Origin: Bacteroidales bacterium
GTDB taxonomy: Bacteria; Bacteroidota; Bacteroidia; Bacteroidales; UBA932
Length of the DNA: 64,000 nt
Direction: 5' to 3'
Assembly: GCA_017554305.1 (NCBI GenBank)
Contig: JAFZIN010000029.1
Coordinates: 1 to 64,000, forward strand
A program made the translations under genes and the position numbers. The notes under the pieces were generated by a model, which ran no database searches, had not been told where the DNA came from, and saw nothing but the letters and a program-made list of their open reading frames with translations. Below, piece by piece: positions 16,847 to 25,664 of this stretch (position 1 is the first letter of the stretch; the number at the start of each line of letters is the position of its first letter).

Positions 16847-18187
16847 ATGGGAAAGAAAAAGATTGTAATTCTTGGCGGAGGAGAGAGCGGAGTTGGCTCT
16901 GCTGTCCTTGCAAAAGTTAAGGGATTTGACGTATTCCTTTCAGACAGCGGAACCATTAAACCTAACTTCAAACAGACGCTTGCAAAGTTTGACATTGAGT
17001 ATGAAGAGGGAGGCCACACATCGGAGAGAATCCTCTCTGCAGATGAGGTTATAAAGAGCCCCGGCATACCTGAGGATAACCCTATGGTTGAGAGCGTTAG
17101 GGAGTATCGCATACCTGTAATCTCAGAGATTGAGTTTGCCGGAAGATATGACCATGCAAAGAAGATTTGCATTACAGGAAGCAACGGAAAAACAACCACC
17201 ACATCCCTTATCTACTATATGCTAAAGAACGCCGGTCTGAACGTTGGTCTTGCCGGCAACATCGGAAAGAGTTACGCTTATCAGGTGGCAACGGAAAAGT
17301 TTGATTACTACGTAATTGAGCTCAGCAGTTTCCAGTTGGACGGAATGTACAGCTTTAAGGCAGACATTGCAATTCTTACCAACATCACTCCGGATCACTT
17401 GGACCGTTACGGCTTTAAGATGCAGAACTATATAAACGCCAAATTCCGTATAGTTCAGAACCTTACAGACAAAGAGTGCTTTGTGTTCTGCGCAGATGAC
17501 CCTATTACCGCAGCGGAGTTGGACCGTATAGTTCTAACAGCCAAGAAGTTGCCATTCACCCAGAAGAAGAAGGTAGACCAGGGAGCCTTCATAAATGAAG
17601 ACCGTCTCTTTGTACGCTATGAGGAAGACGAATACTCTATGTACCTGAAAGAGCTGGCTTTGCAGGGAAAGCACAACGTCTATAACTCAATGGCGGCTGC
17701 TATTGCGGCAAAGGCGGTGAACATAGACAACAAGGTGATAAGAGAGTCACTTATGAACTTCCAGGGCGTTGAGCACCGCCTGGAGAAAGTGCTCTCCATA
17801 AAGGGAGTTATGTACATTAATGACTCCAAGGCAACCAACGTAGATTCAGCGTGGTACGCCCTTGAGAGCATGACAACTCCGGTGGTATGGATTGCCGGAG
17901 GAAAAGACAAAGGAAATGATTACTCTCCGCTTTACAAGTTTGTAAAGGATAAGGTAAAAGTTCTTATCTGTATGGGACTTCACAATGAAAAACTCCACGA
18001 ATGTTTTGCAGACAAAGTGGATAAAATTATAGATGTCACAAGCGCAAAAGACGCAGTAAGAGTGGCTTACGAGAACGCCGTTCCCGGAGATACCGTTCTG
18101 TTGAGCCCTTGCTGTGCAAGCTTTGACCTCTTTAAGAGTTATGAAGACCGCGGAGAGCAGTTTAAGAAAGCAGTAAGAGAATTGTAA
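16847..18187 (+). CDS. murD: UDP-N-acetylmuramoylalanine--D-glutamate ligase
   Basis: 446 residues. N-terminal Rossmann loop ILGGGESGVGSAV, ATP loop GSNGKTTT at 111-118, ELSSFQLDG and NITPDHLDRY of the central domain, and a C-terminal IAGGKDKGNDY plus LSPCCASFDLF. It adds D-glutamate to UDP-MurNAc-L-Ala in the cytoplasm. It starts 10 nt after mraY, and ftsW starts 4 nt after its stop. Confidence 0.95.
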   Translation: MGKKKIVILGGGESGVGSAVLAKVKGFDVFLSDSGTIKPNFKQTLAKFDIEYEEGGHTSERILSADEVIKSPGIPEDNPMVESVREYRIPVISEIEFAGRYDHAKKICITGSNGKTTTTSLIYYMLKNAGLNVGLAGNIGKSYAYQVATEKFDYYVIELSSFQLDGMYSFKADIAILTNITPDHLDRYGFKMQNYINAKFRIVQNLTDKECFVFCADDPITAAELDRIVLTAKKLPFTQKKKVDQGAFINEDRLFVRYEEDEYSMYLKELALQGKHNVYNSMAAAIAAKAVNIDNKVIRESLMNFQGVEHRLEKVLSIKGVMYINDSKATNVDSAWYALESMTTPVVWIAGGKDKGNDYSPLYKFVKDKVKVLICMGLHNEKLHECFADKVDKIIDVTSAKDAVRVAYENAVPGDTVLLSPCCASFDLFKSYEDRGEQFKKAVREL

Positions 18188-18191
18188 CCAA

Positions 18192-19553
18192 ATGGAAGAG
18201 AAGAGGAGCACAAAATTTGAGAAAACCCAGGAGGCTGTGGTGAACAGGTTGCACGGAGACCGTGTAATCTGGATCATCTATTTCCTTCTCTGTCTTATCT
18301 CAATTGCCCTTATCTACTCCGCCAGCAGTTCACTGGCCTATATGAAGGGCAGCACAAACTTTGGAATTTTGATGAAGCAGCTCCGCTTTGTCATCATAGG
18401 TTTTGTTGCTCTCTACGTATGTTACAAAGTCCCTCCAAAGTGGTACCGCCGCCTCTCCTTCCTTATCTATCTGGTGAGCGTAGTGCTCCTTTTAATAACC
18501 TTGGTAGCAGGTAGTTCTATGAATGATGCTCAGCGATGGTTATCTATTGGAGGCATCCAGTTCCAGCCTGCAGAGATTGCCAAAATTGCAATAGTCCTCT
18601 ACCTGGCAAGAGCGCTTGAGGTTATGCAGATTGATACCTACAAACAATTCCTCATTAAAATTATTGCACCAATAGGACTTGTTTGCGTGCTGGTATTGGT
18701 GGGCAGCGTTTCCGCCGCAATGTATATGGCTCTTATCTGCTTTGTAGTGCTGCTTATTTCCGGAGTCAACTACAGCTATATCTTTAAGACTGCGGGACTT
18801 GCAGCGGCCGGAGTAATAATTCTGATTCTGCTTCACCTGGCATTCCATATCTTCCCAAGAATGGATACGGCAGTGGAGAGATTCAGCAGATTCTTCCAGA
18901 GCGAACAGACCGTAAACACTTCAACCCTCAGCAAGGCAGAGCAGCAACGTCTTGCAGATGAGACGCTTCAGGCAGATATGGCACAGATTGCAGTTAAGGA
19001 GGGCAAACTGCTTGGAAAGGGACCGGGCAAGAGTACTCAGTGTTACGTACTCCCTCACCCTTACTCAGATTACATCTACTCAATCATCATTGAGGAGTAT
19101 GGAATCATTGGAGGAGTCTTTGTGCTCTTCCTCTATATCTGGCTCTTTTACAGGTGCGTAAGCATAGTGCGAGGGTGCCGCACCACCTTCTCCGCCATAA
19201 CGGTTGGAGGATTGGGCGGAGTAATTGTAATACAGGCAATGCTTCATATTCTGGTGAATGTGGGCATATTCCCGGTTACAGGTCACACCCTTCCGCTGGT
19301 TTCATTGGGAGGAACCTCCTTTGTGATAATTAGCGGAGCCTTTGGTATCATCCTCTCCGTAAGCAGAAAGAGAGAGGAGGCAGAAAGCATAATTCAGGAG
19401 AAGGAGCAGCAGGAAAAGGAGGAGAAGAGAGCCGCCAGAGAGGAGAAGAAAGCGGCGCAAAAAGCAGCAGAACAGCAGGATGGTCCAACAGATGAAGAGG
19501 CCCGTAACCTGCTGGAAAATTTGAACAATATAAGCGGAGAAGTCCAAGAATAA
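18192..19553 (+). CDS. ftsW: SEDS peptidoglycan glycosyltransferase
   Basis: 453 residues, about ten membrane segments. Conserved SEDS features include the WLSIGGIQFQPAEIAKIA stretch, GKGPGKSTQCYVLPHPYSDYIYS and PLVSLGGTSF. The large extracellular loop carries the polar segment around RFFQSEQTVNT. The last 60 residues are a cytoplasmic charged coiled-coil-like tail (EKEQQEKEEKRAAREEKK), longer than in many FtsW proteins. It polymerises lipid II at the septum with the FtsI protein of this cluster. Confidence 0.93.
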   Translation: MEEKRSTKFEKTQEAVVNRLHGDRVIWIIYFLLCLISIALIYSASSSLAYMKGSTNFGILMKQLRFVIIGFVALYVCYKVPPKWYRRLSFLIYLVSVVLLLITLVAGSSMNDAQRWLSIGGIQFQPAEIAKIAIVLYLARALEVMQIDTYKQFLIKIIAPIGLVCVLVLVGSVSAAMYMALICFVVLLISGVNYSYIFKTAGLAAAGVIILILLHLAFHIFPRMDTAVERFSRFFQSEQTVNTSTLSKAEQQRLADETLQADMAQIAVKEGKLLGKGPGKSTQCYVLPHPYSDYIYSIIIEEYGIIGGVFVLFLYIWLFYRCVSIVRGCRTTFSAITVGGLGGVIVIQAMLHILVNVGIFPVTGHTLPLVSLGGTSFVIISGAFGIILSVSRKREEAESIIQEKEQQEKEEKRAAREEKKAAQKAAEQQDGPTDEEARNLLENLNNISGEVQE

Positions 19554-19554
19554 T

Positions 19555-22086
19555 ATGGCAATGGAAAAGATAAAAGTCATAGTAAGCGGAGGCGGAACGG
19601 GAGGCCACATCTTCCCGGCAATCTCAATTGCTAACGGAATAAAGCAACTCTGTCCAAATGCGGAGATTCTGTTTGTTGGCGCAAGCGGAAGAATGGAGAT
19701 GGAAAAGGTACCTCAGGCAGGCTACCCTATTAAGGGTATTCCGGCAAGAGGACTCAAGAGACCTCTCTACTCTCTGGCCAATATTGGAGTTGCAATAGAT
19801 TACCTGCGCTGCCGCTCAATGGCCAAGAAGATTGTAAAGAATTTTAAGCCTAACTTTGTTGTGGGCGTGGGCGGATATGCCTCAGCAGCAGTTGTTTCTG
19901 CCGCTGCAGCATTGAAGGTTCCGGTACTGCTTCAGGAGCAGAACTCCTTTGCAGGAATAGTGAACAGAAAGAACGCCGGCAAGGCTCAGAAGATTTGCGT
20001 TGCATACGACGGAATGGAGAGATTCTTCCCAAAGGAGAAGATACTTCTTACGGGAAACCCTATACGTAAAGAGATAGTCCGCTGCACTCCTCAGATGAGA
20101 GAAGAGGGCATTAAATTCTACGGACTCAATCCTAACAAGAAGACGCTGTTTGTTGTGGGAGGCAGCCTTGGTTGCCGTACTCTCAACAACTGTATGATAA
20201 AGGCGGTGAGGGAGAAGGAAATCACAGATTTCCAGGTTATTTGGCAGTGCGGCAAGGCCTATAAAAAAGAGATAGACGAGTTTTTGAAATCTGAATCTCA
20301 TGAGTGTGTTTATTGTACAGATTTCATTAGCAGAATGGACCTTGCCTACGCCGCCGCCGATGTTGTAGTAAGCCGTGCGGGAGCGGGTACAATCTCAGAA
20401 CTCTGCGTTGCAGGAAAGTGCACCGTATTTGTTCCTTCACCTAACGTTTCAGAAGACCATCAGACACACAATGCAATGGCTCTTGTAAACAAGAACGCAG
20501 CAATGATAGTCAAAGATGTTGAGGCTGTGGAAAAGCTTATGGGTGAGGTAAAAGCGCTGCTTGCAGATGAAGATAAGATTAAACTTTTGGAGAAGAATAT
20601 TCTTACTCTTGCTAAGCCCAATGCTACTGCAGAAATTGCAAAGGAGTGCCTTAAACTCTGCGGCAAAGAGAGCCCAAAGAACTGCAGCAAGGAGAGTATT
20701 GAGGAGGTTTACTTTATTGGAATAGGCGGCATTGGAATGAGCGCCATAGCAAGGTATTACAAGAGCAAAGGTCTTAAGGTTTCCGGTTATGACAAGACCC
20801 CTAGCCCGCTTACCAAAGCGCTGGAGAGTGAGGGGATTGAGGTGCATTATGAAGATACTCCAACCCTTCTTCCTAAGAGCACAAAGAACTCCCTGGTAAT
20901 TTACACACCGGCCATACCGTCAGATCTTCAGGAACTTGTAAAGGCCAAAGAGGGCGGATATGAACTAATTAAGAGAAGCCGCGCGCTGGGTCATCTTGCA
21001 AAAGGACAGGTTTGTCTGGCAGTTAGCGGAAGCCATGGAAAGACCACAACAAGTACCCTTCTGGCCCACATTATTCAGAGCAGCGGAATGGGATGCAACG
21101 CTTTCCTTGGAGGAATTTCCAAGAACTACAACAGCAACCTTCTGCTATCAAAGAATAACGTATTGGTTGCGGAGGCGGATGAGTTTGACCGCTCATTCCA
21201 TCAGTTATATCCTCACATTGCGGTAGTTACAGCAACAGATGCAGACCATCTGGATATCTACGGAACGGTGGAGGAGATGAGAAAAGCATACGCCCAGTTT
21301 GCCTCTCAGATAGATGCAGACGGATATCTGATTGTTAAAGAGGGAGCTGTTTTGGATACCACCAACGTTAAGGCAAAACGTTTCACCTACTCTTACAGCA
21401 GCAACACTGCAGACTTCTACGCTTCTGATATAAAGCCAATAATGAAGGAGGGCAAAGAGACAGGCCTCTTCACATTCACTCTCCACACCCCTAACGGAGC
21501 AATTGAAACCTTAAGCGTTGGAGTTCCGGGTTGGGTGAACATAGAGAACGCGGTTGCCGCCTCCGCAATTGCACTGCTGCAAGGCGTTAATGAGGAGGAA
21601 CTTAAGGATGCGCTTGCATCCTTTAAGGGTGTTGTAAGAAGAATGGATATTCACGTTAACTCTCCAAAGATGGTTTACATAGATGACTATGCACATCATC
21701 CTCAGGAGATTGCAACAACAATAAGTTCCATTAGGGAGGCTTTCCCGTCCAGAAAAATGACGGCCATATTCCAGCCTCACCTCTACACCCGCACCAGAGA
21801 TTTTGCTCCGGAGTTTGCCCAGGCTTTAAGCCTTGCAGACAGAGTGATTCTGCTGGATATCTACCCTGCCAGAGAGCTTCCTATTGAGGGAGTTACATCT
21901 GAGATAATATTTGACAAAATTACGGCAACAGATAAGGTTCTGATTAAGAAAGAGGAATTGATGGCTCTTTTGAAAGAGAGAGTGGAAAAGGGAGAAGAAG
22001 ATCTTATTGTAACCTTTGGAGCCGGCAACATAGACAGATTTATAGAGCCTATAACTGAACTGATTAACAACTATTTAAAGAAGTAA
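19555..22086 (+). CDS. murG-murC: MurG-MurC fusion: lipid II synthase joined to UDP-MurNAc--L-alanine ligase
   Basis: 843 residues in one uninterrupted frame. Residues 1-about 365 are a complete MurG: GGGTGGH at 12-18, the N-terminal membrane-docking patch and the GT28 C-terminal site VVSRAGAGTISELCVAGK. Residues about 383-843 are a complete MurC: GIGGIGMS about 389-396, ATP loop GSHGKTTT at 492-499, ADHLDIYGT and DDYAHHPQEI. The joining segment (365-382) is short and polar with three cysteines. The two reactions are far apart in the pathway: MurC adds the first amino acid, MurG makes lipid II. Separate adjacent genes are usual in this phylum, so loss of a stop or start signal between them is the simplest origin. 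The ATG is 2 nt after the ftsW stop; ftsQ begins 2 nt after its stop. Confidence 0.9.
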   Translation: MAMEKIKVIVSGGGTGGHIFPAISIANGIKQLCPNAEILFVGASGRMEMEKVPQAGYPIKGIPARGLKRPLYSLANIGVAIDYLRCRSMAKKIVKNFKPNFVVGVGGYASAAVVSAAAALKVPVLLQEQNSFAGIVNRKNAGKAQKICVAYDGMERFFPKEKILLTGNPIRKEIVRCTPQMREEGIKFYGLNPNKKTLFVVGGSLGCRTLNNCMIKAVREKEITDFQVIWQCGKAYKKEIDEFLKSESHECVYCTDFISRMDLAYAAADVVVSRAGAGTISELCVAGKCTVFVPSPNVSEDHQTHNAMALVNKNAAMIVKDVEAVEKLMGEVKALLADEDKIKLLEKNILTLAKPNATAEIAKECLKLCGKESPKNCSKESIEEVYFIGIGGIGMSAIARYYKSKGLKVSGYDKTPSPLTKALESEGIEVHYEDTPTLLPKSTKNSLVIYTPAIPSDLQELVKAKEGGYELIKRSRALGHLAKGQVCLAVSGSHGKTTTSTLLAHIIQSSGMGCNAFLGGISKNYNSNLLLSKNNVLVAEADEFDRSFHQLYPHIAVVTATDADHLDIYGTVEEMRKAYAQFASQIDADGYLIVKEGAVLDTTNVKAKRFTYSYSSNTADFYASDIKPIMKEGKETGLFTFTLHTPNGAIETLSVGVPGWVNIENAVAASAIALLQGVNEEELKDALASFKGVVRRMDIHVNSPKMVYIDDYAHHPQEIATTISSIREAFPSRKMTAIFQPHLYTRTRDFAPEFAQALSLADRVILLDIYPARELPIEGVTSEIIFDKITATDKVLIKKEELMALLKERVEKGEEDLIVTFGAGNIDRFIEPITELINNYLKK

Positions 22087-22088
22087 AC

Positions 22089-22856
22089 GTGAACAGGGTT
22101 TGGAAAAATACTTTGGTGACTGCACTCTACGTGGTACTTGCCGCTGTGGCAATTGCCTACTTCTACTTTGCCTCCCAGTTAAGAGGCAAAGGAAAGAGCG
22201 GTGAGGTGTGCAAAGCCATCAAGGTCACTCTGTTAGACAGTTCTTTGAACAAGTTTGTGACAAAGGAGGAGATTGTTCAGATTATAGAGAGATTTAACGG
22301 AGAAGTTATCGGGAAGAAGACAGACAGTATTCCTCTGCTGCAGATAGAGAATATGCTCAACCATCGCAGTGTAGTGAAAGAGAGTCAGATACATATTACT
22401 CACGATGGTCTTATGGAAGTATCTATCCGCCAGAGAAGACCGGTAATAAGAATAGAGACGGCAGAGGGAGGATTCTATGTAGATGAGACATCTTACATAT
22501 TCCCGCTCATCCCTAACTACACCTCCTATGTGCCTGTTATTACGGGAAATATCCCAATAACAAAAGATTCTCTCAACTCCATAAATCAGATGCTCTCTTT
22601 GGGATTGTTCTTAGAGCAGAATCCTTTCTGGAACGCCCAGGTAGAGCAGATATACTTTAATCCTCAGGGAGAGGTTGAACTCTGCACAAGAGTTGGAAAA
22701 GAGAGGATTATACTTGGAGACCTCAGCAACCTCAGTGAGAAGTTCTCCAAACTTTACTCATACTACAAGGGAGTTGTTCCTAAGGTAGGATGGGACAAAT
22801 ATGAGACTGTTAACCTGAAATATAAAGGACAGATAGTCTGCACAAAAAAGAGATAA
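22089..22856 (+). CDS. ftsQ: FtsQ/DivIB-like division protein
   Basis: 255 residues with a GTG start 2 nt after the murG-murC stop; no ATG is near the beginning of the membrane segment. One membrane helix (about 9-28, LVTALYVVLAAVAIAYFYFA) is followed by a POTRA-like region (FVTKEEIVQIIE, ESQIHITHDGLMEVSIRQRRPVIRI) and a beta-rich domain with YVDETSYIFPL. It links FtsL and partners in the septal complex. Identity is weak in sequence but firm by position and topology. Confidence 0.85.
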   Translation: MNRVWKNTLVTALYVVLAAVAIAYFYFASQLRGKGKSGEVCKAIKVTLLDSSLNKFVTKEEIVQIIERFNGEVIGKKTDSIPLLQIENMLNHRSVVKESQIHITHDGLMEVSIRQRRPVIRIETAEGGFYVDETSYIFPLIPNYTSYVPVITGNIPITKDSLNSINQMLSLGLFLEQNPFWNAQVEQIYFNPQGEVELCTRVGKERIILGDLSNLSEKFSKLYSYYKGVVPKVGWDKYETVNLKYKGQIVCTKKR

Positions 22857-22898
22857 CACACTTAACCATAAAAATTAACCAGTAACAATAAAAACAAT

Positions 22899-24314
22899 AT
22901 GAAAGATTTGATCGCTGCCATCGATCTCGGTACCACAAAAGTAGTTGCCGCAGTCGGAAAGAAAACTCCCCAGGGAGTGAAGGTGGTTGCCTACGCAGAG
23001 GCGCCGTCCAGAGGAATAAAACGCGGAAGAGTAGAAAACGTAAAGCTTGCCAATCAGGCACTTAAAGACGCTCTCACAAGAGTGGAGAGTAAGTTAGACG
23101 GACAAAGAATCAAGAACGCGTTTGTAGGAATTGCAGGCCAGGATATCAGATGTATCTCCACCGCACCGTTCCAGACTCAGAGAAAGAACTTCAATGAGAT
23201 GATTACTCAGGAGGAGATTCAGGAGATTACAGACAACACCTACAACACCGTTTTGGAAGACGGCTACAAAGTAATCTACTCCGTTCCTCAGTCCTTCAAT
23301 GTAGACAACTATATGAGCGTTTCCGAGCCTATAGGAATGATTGGACGTAACATTGTTGCAAAGTACAAACTCTTTGCAGGAAAGGAGAACTCCAGAAGAA
23401 TGATAGAGAGCACTTTAGGACTCTCACACATCAAACCTATAGAGATAGTTATAGAGCCTATTGCCTCTGCAAAGGCAGTGCTTACAGAGGATGAGATGGA
23501 GGTGGGCAGCATTATGGTAGACATAGGAGGCGGCACCACAGATGTGATTGTTTACCATCACAACATTATAAGATATGCCGGTATTATTCCGTTTGGAGGA
23601 AACATCATTACGGAAGATATCTGCTCTGGCTGCGGCATATCACAAAAGAATGCAGAATACATTAAGACTCACTACGGTTGCTGCTTCTCCGATTACGCAG
23701 AGGCGGGCAAGAAGATTGTGCTTCCATCTGTTGGAGGAACAAGCGGAAAGGAGATTCAGATAAAGACTCTCTCCAAAATTATCCAGGCCCGTATGGAAGA
23801 GATTCTTGAGGCTGTATGCTGGCACGTAGAACAGAGTGGATTTAAAGATGTTATCCGCAGCGGTATGGTTCTTACCGGAGGCGGTGCAAAGATGGGAAAC
23901 ATTACCAACCTTGCCAATTATGTTACTGGTTATGAGGCAAGAGTGGCTACCCCTAATGCATTCTCTATTGACCCTGCTTCTTCAGAGGCAGCTAAAGATG
24001 CAACATCTTCAACGGCAGTTGGTATGCTCATTTACGCATTCCAGAAGATGGATGAAGAGGGAGTATTCTTCCCGGATTGTTTGGAAGATGCAACCGTTAA
24101 GGTTGAGGCAACCGTTACCCCTAAGAAAGAGGAAGATAGACTGTTTTCAGATGAGGGCATTGATCCAAAGATGGAGACTGTAAAAGTTGAGAAGAACGAG
24201 AAGGGAAATAATACAGGCAGAAAGGGCAGAGGATTGTTTGACCGTTTTAAGAGCGTAAAGATTAAGAACGTTTTGGACGGAACGGGACTTTTTGATAACA
24301 ATGACGAGGTTTAA
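22899..24314 (+). CDS. ftsA: Cell division protein FtsA
   Basis: 471 residues. Actin-like ATPase with phosphate 1 loop AIDLGTTKVVAAVG at 6-19, the 1C insertion region, phosphate 2 MVDIGGGTTDVIVYH and adenosine loop MVLTGGGAKMGNI. The tail after residue 400 is charged and ends in a stretch (KGRGLFDRFKSVKIKNVLDG) that may form the membrane-binding amphipathic helix, followed by an acidic end. It anchors FtsZ to the membrane. 42 nt separate it from ftsQ. Confidence 0.94.
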   Translation: MKDLIAAIDLGTTKVVAAVGKKTPQGVKVVAYAEAPSRGIKRGRVENVKLANQALKDALTRVESKLDGQRIKNAFVGIAGQDIRCISTAPFQTQRKNFNEMITQEEIQEITDNTYNTVLEDGYKVIYSVPQSFNVDNYMSVSEPIGMIGRNIVAKYKLFAGKENSRRMIESTLGLSHIKPIEIVIEPIASAKAVLTEDEMEVGSIMVDIGGGTTDVIVYHHNIIRYAGIIPFGGNIITEDICSGCGISQKNAEYIKTHYGCCFSDYAEAGKKIVLPSVGGTSGKEIQIKTLSKIIQARMEEILEAVCWHVEQSGFKDVIRSGMVLTGGGAKMGNITNLANYVTGYEARVATPNAFSIDPASSEAAKDATSSTAVGMLIYAFQKMDEEGVFFPDCLEDATVKVEATVTPKKEEDRLFSDEGIDPKMETVKVEKNEKGNNTGRKGRGLFDRFKSVKIKNVLDGTGLFDNNDEV

Positions 24315-24326
24315 AAGATTTGCACT

Positions 24327-25658
24327 ATGGAACTTAGGGACGATAATTTTAATGACTATCCGTTGGAGTTTCCTCAAAGCCGCTCCATTATAAAGGTGAT
24401 TGGAGTTGGCGGCGGAGGCTGTAACGTTGTTGCAGAAATTTACAAGACAGGACTCAAGGATGTAGACCTGATGATTTGCAACACAGATAATCAAGCTCTT
24501 AATAGCAACCCCGTAAATGAGAAAATCCGTCTTGGAACCCAGGGTTTGGGAGCGGGTCTTAACCCTAAGAAGGGAAGAGATTCTGCCATAGCATCCAGGG
24601 AGGAGATTATCCGTTCACTGGAGGGCAACATAGAGATGGTCTTTATAACCGCCTGTCTTGGAGGAGGTACCGGAACCGGTGCAGCACCTGTTATTGCAGA
24701 GATTGCAAAGAGTATGAACAAACTCGTTGTGGGTGTTGTTACCATTCCGTTCAGAGATGAGGGATCTGAGTTTATGAAGAGAGCTATGGGTGGTCTTAAT
24801 GAACTCAAAAAGCACGTAGACTCCCTGCTTATCATAGATAATCAGAAGATTTATGATGAGTATGGAGATCTGCCTATGAAGATGGGCTTTAAGAAAGCAA
24901 ATGATGTTCTTGTTACCGCCGTAAAGAGTATATCTGAAGTGGTTACTAAGGGAGGTGGTATCAATGTGGATATGAATGACGTCCGCATGATTATGGAGAA
25001 CAGCGGTATGGCCATTATGGGTATAGGCCACGCAAAGGGAGAAGGCAGAGCAGAGAAAGCCGTAGAAATGGCCTTCAACTCCCCTCTTCTGAATGACTGT
25101 GACTTAAAGACTTCTAAAGGCGCTTTGCTCTGCATCACCTGCTCAGATGAGAAGGTGACTATGGCAGAACTGCGTCAGGCTGTAGAACACGTTAATAGTT
25201 TTACCGGTTCTCCTAACAAGTTCAAGAGAGGTATTATCAATGACCCTTCTTTGGATGATGAGGTATTCGTTACCATCATAGCAACAGGTTTTGAAGTTCT
25301 CAATCTGCCTAATATTCTGGATGATTCAATCATTATACCTGATGAGTTGGCAGAAAACGGAAGTATAGACAAGGTAGTTTGGACCCCTACTCCGGAACCA
25401 AAGAAAAAAGAGATAGAGCCAATCATTCCTGCAATGCCGGACAAACCAATAAGAAGAACGGGAACCAACCGTCCGGTTTTGGTTACGGAAGATGAAAATG
25501 AAATTATAGAACTGGAAAATGTTCCAGCTTACATAAGAAAGAGCAGAAAGAACAACGGCGGAATACAGACAGACATTGCCGCTTTCTCCATTACAAATAC
25601 AACAGAGGGGCAGGCTATCACACCTAACAACAGATACCTGCACCAGACTCAGGATTAA
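24327..25658 (+). CDS. ftsZ: Cell division GTPase FtsZ
   Basis: 443 residues. N-terminal GVGGGGCNVV, tubulin signature GGGTGTG at 112-118, T7 loop region with NVDMNDVRMIM. After the GTPase and C-terminal domains comes a variable linker and a conserved peptide-like VPAYIRKS near residue 408, the usual FtsA-binding type. An extra tail of about 35 residues follows it (NNGGIQTDIAAF onward), so this peptide is not terminal. Tail extensions occur in Bacteroidota FtsZ. It is 12 nt after ftsA; gltX starts 6 nt after its stop. Confidence 0.95.
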   Translation: MELRDDNFNDYPLEFPQSRSIIKVIGVGGGGCNVVAEIYKTGLKDVDLMICNTDNQALNSNPVNEKIRLGTQGLGAGLNPKKGRDSAIASREEIIRSLEGNIEMVFITACLGGGTGTGAAPVIAEIAKSMNKLVVGVVTIPFRDEGSEFMKRAMGGLNELKKHVDSLLIIDNQKIYDEYGDLPMKMGFKKANDVLVTAVKSISEVVTKGGGINVDMNDVRMIMENSGMAIMGIGHAKGEGRAEKAVEMAFNSPLLNDCDLKTSKGALLCITCSDEKVTMAELRQAVEHVNSFTGSPNKFKRGIINDPSLDDEVFVTIIATGFEVLNLPNILDDSIIIPDELAENGSIDKVVWTPTPEPKKKEIEPIIPAMPDKPIRRTGTNRPVLVTEDENEIIELENVPAYIRKSRKNNGGIQTDIAAFSITNTTEGQAITPNNRYLHQTQD

Positions 25659-25664
25659 CATATT

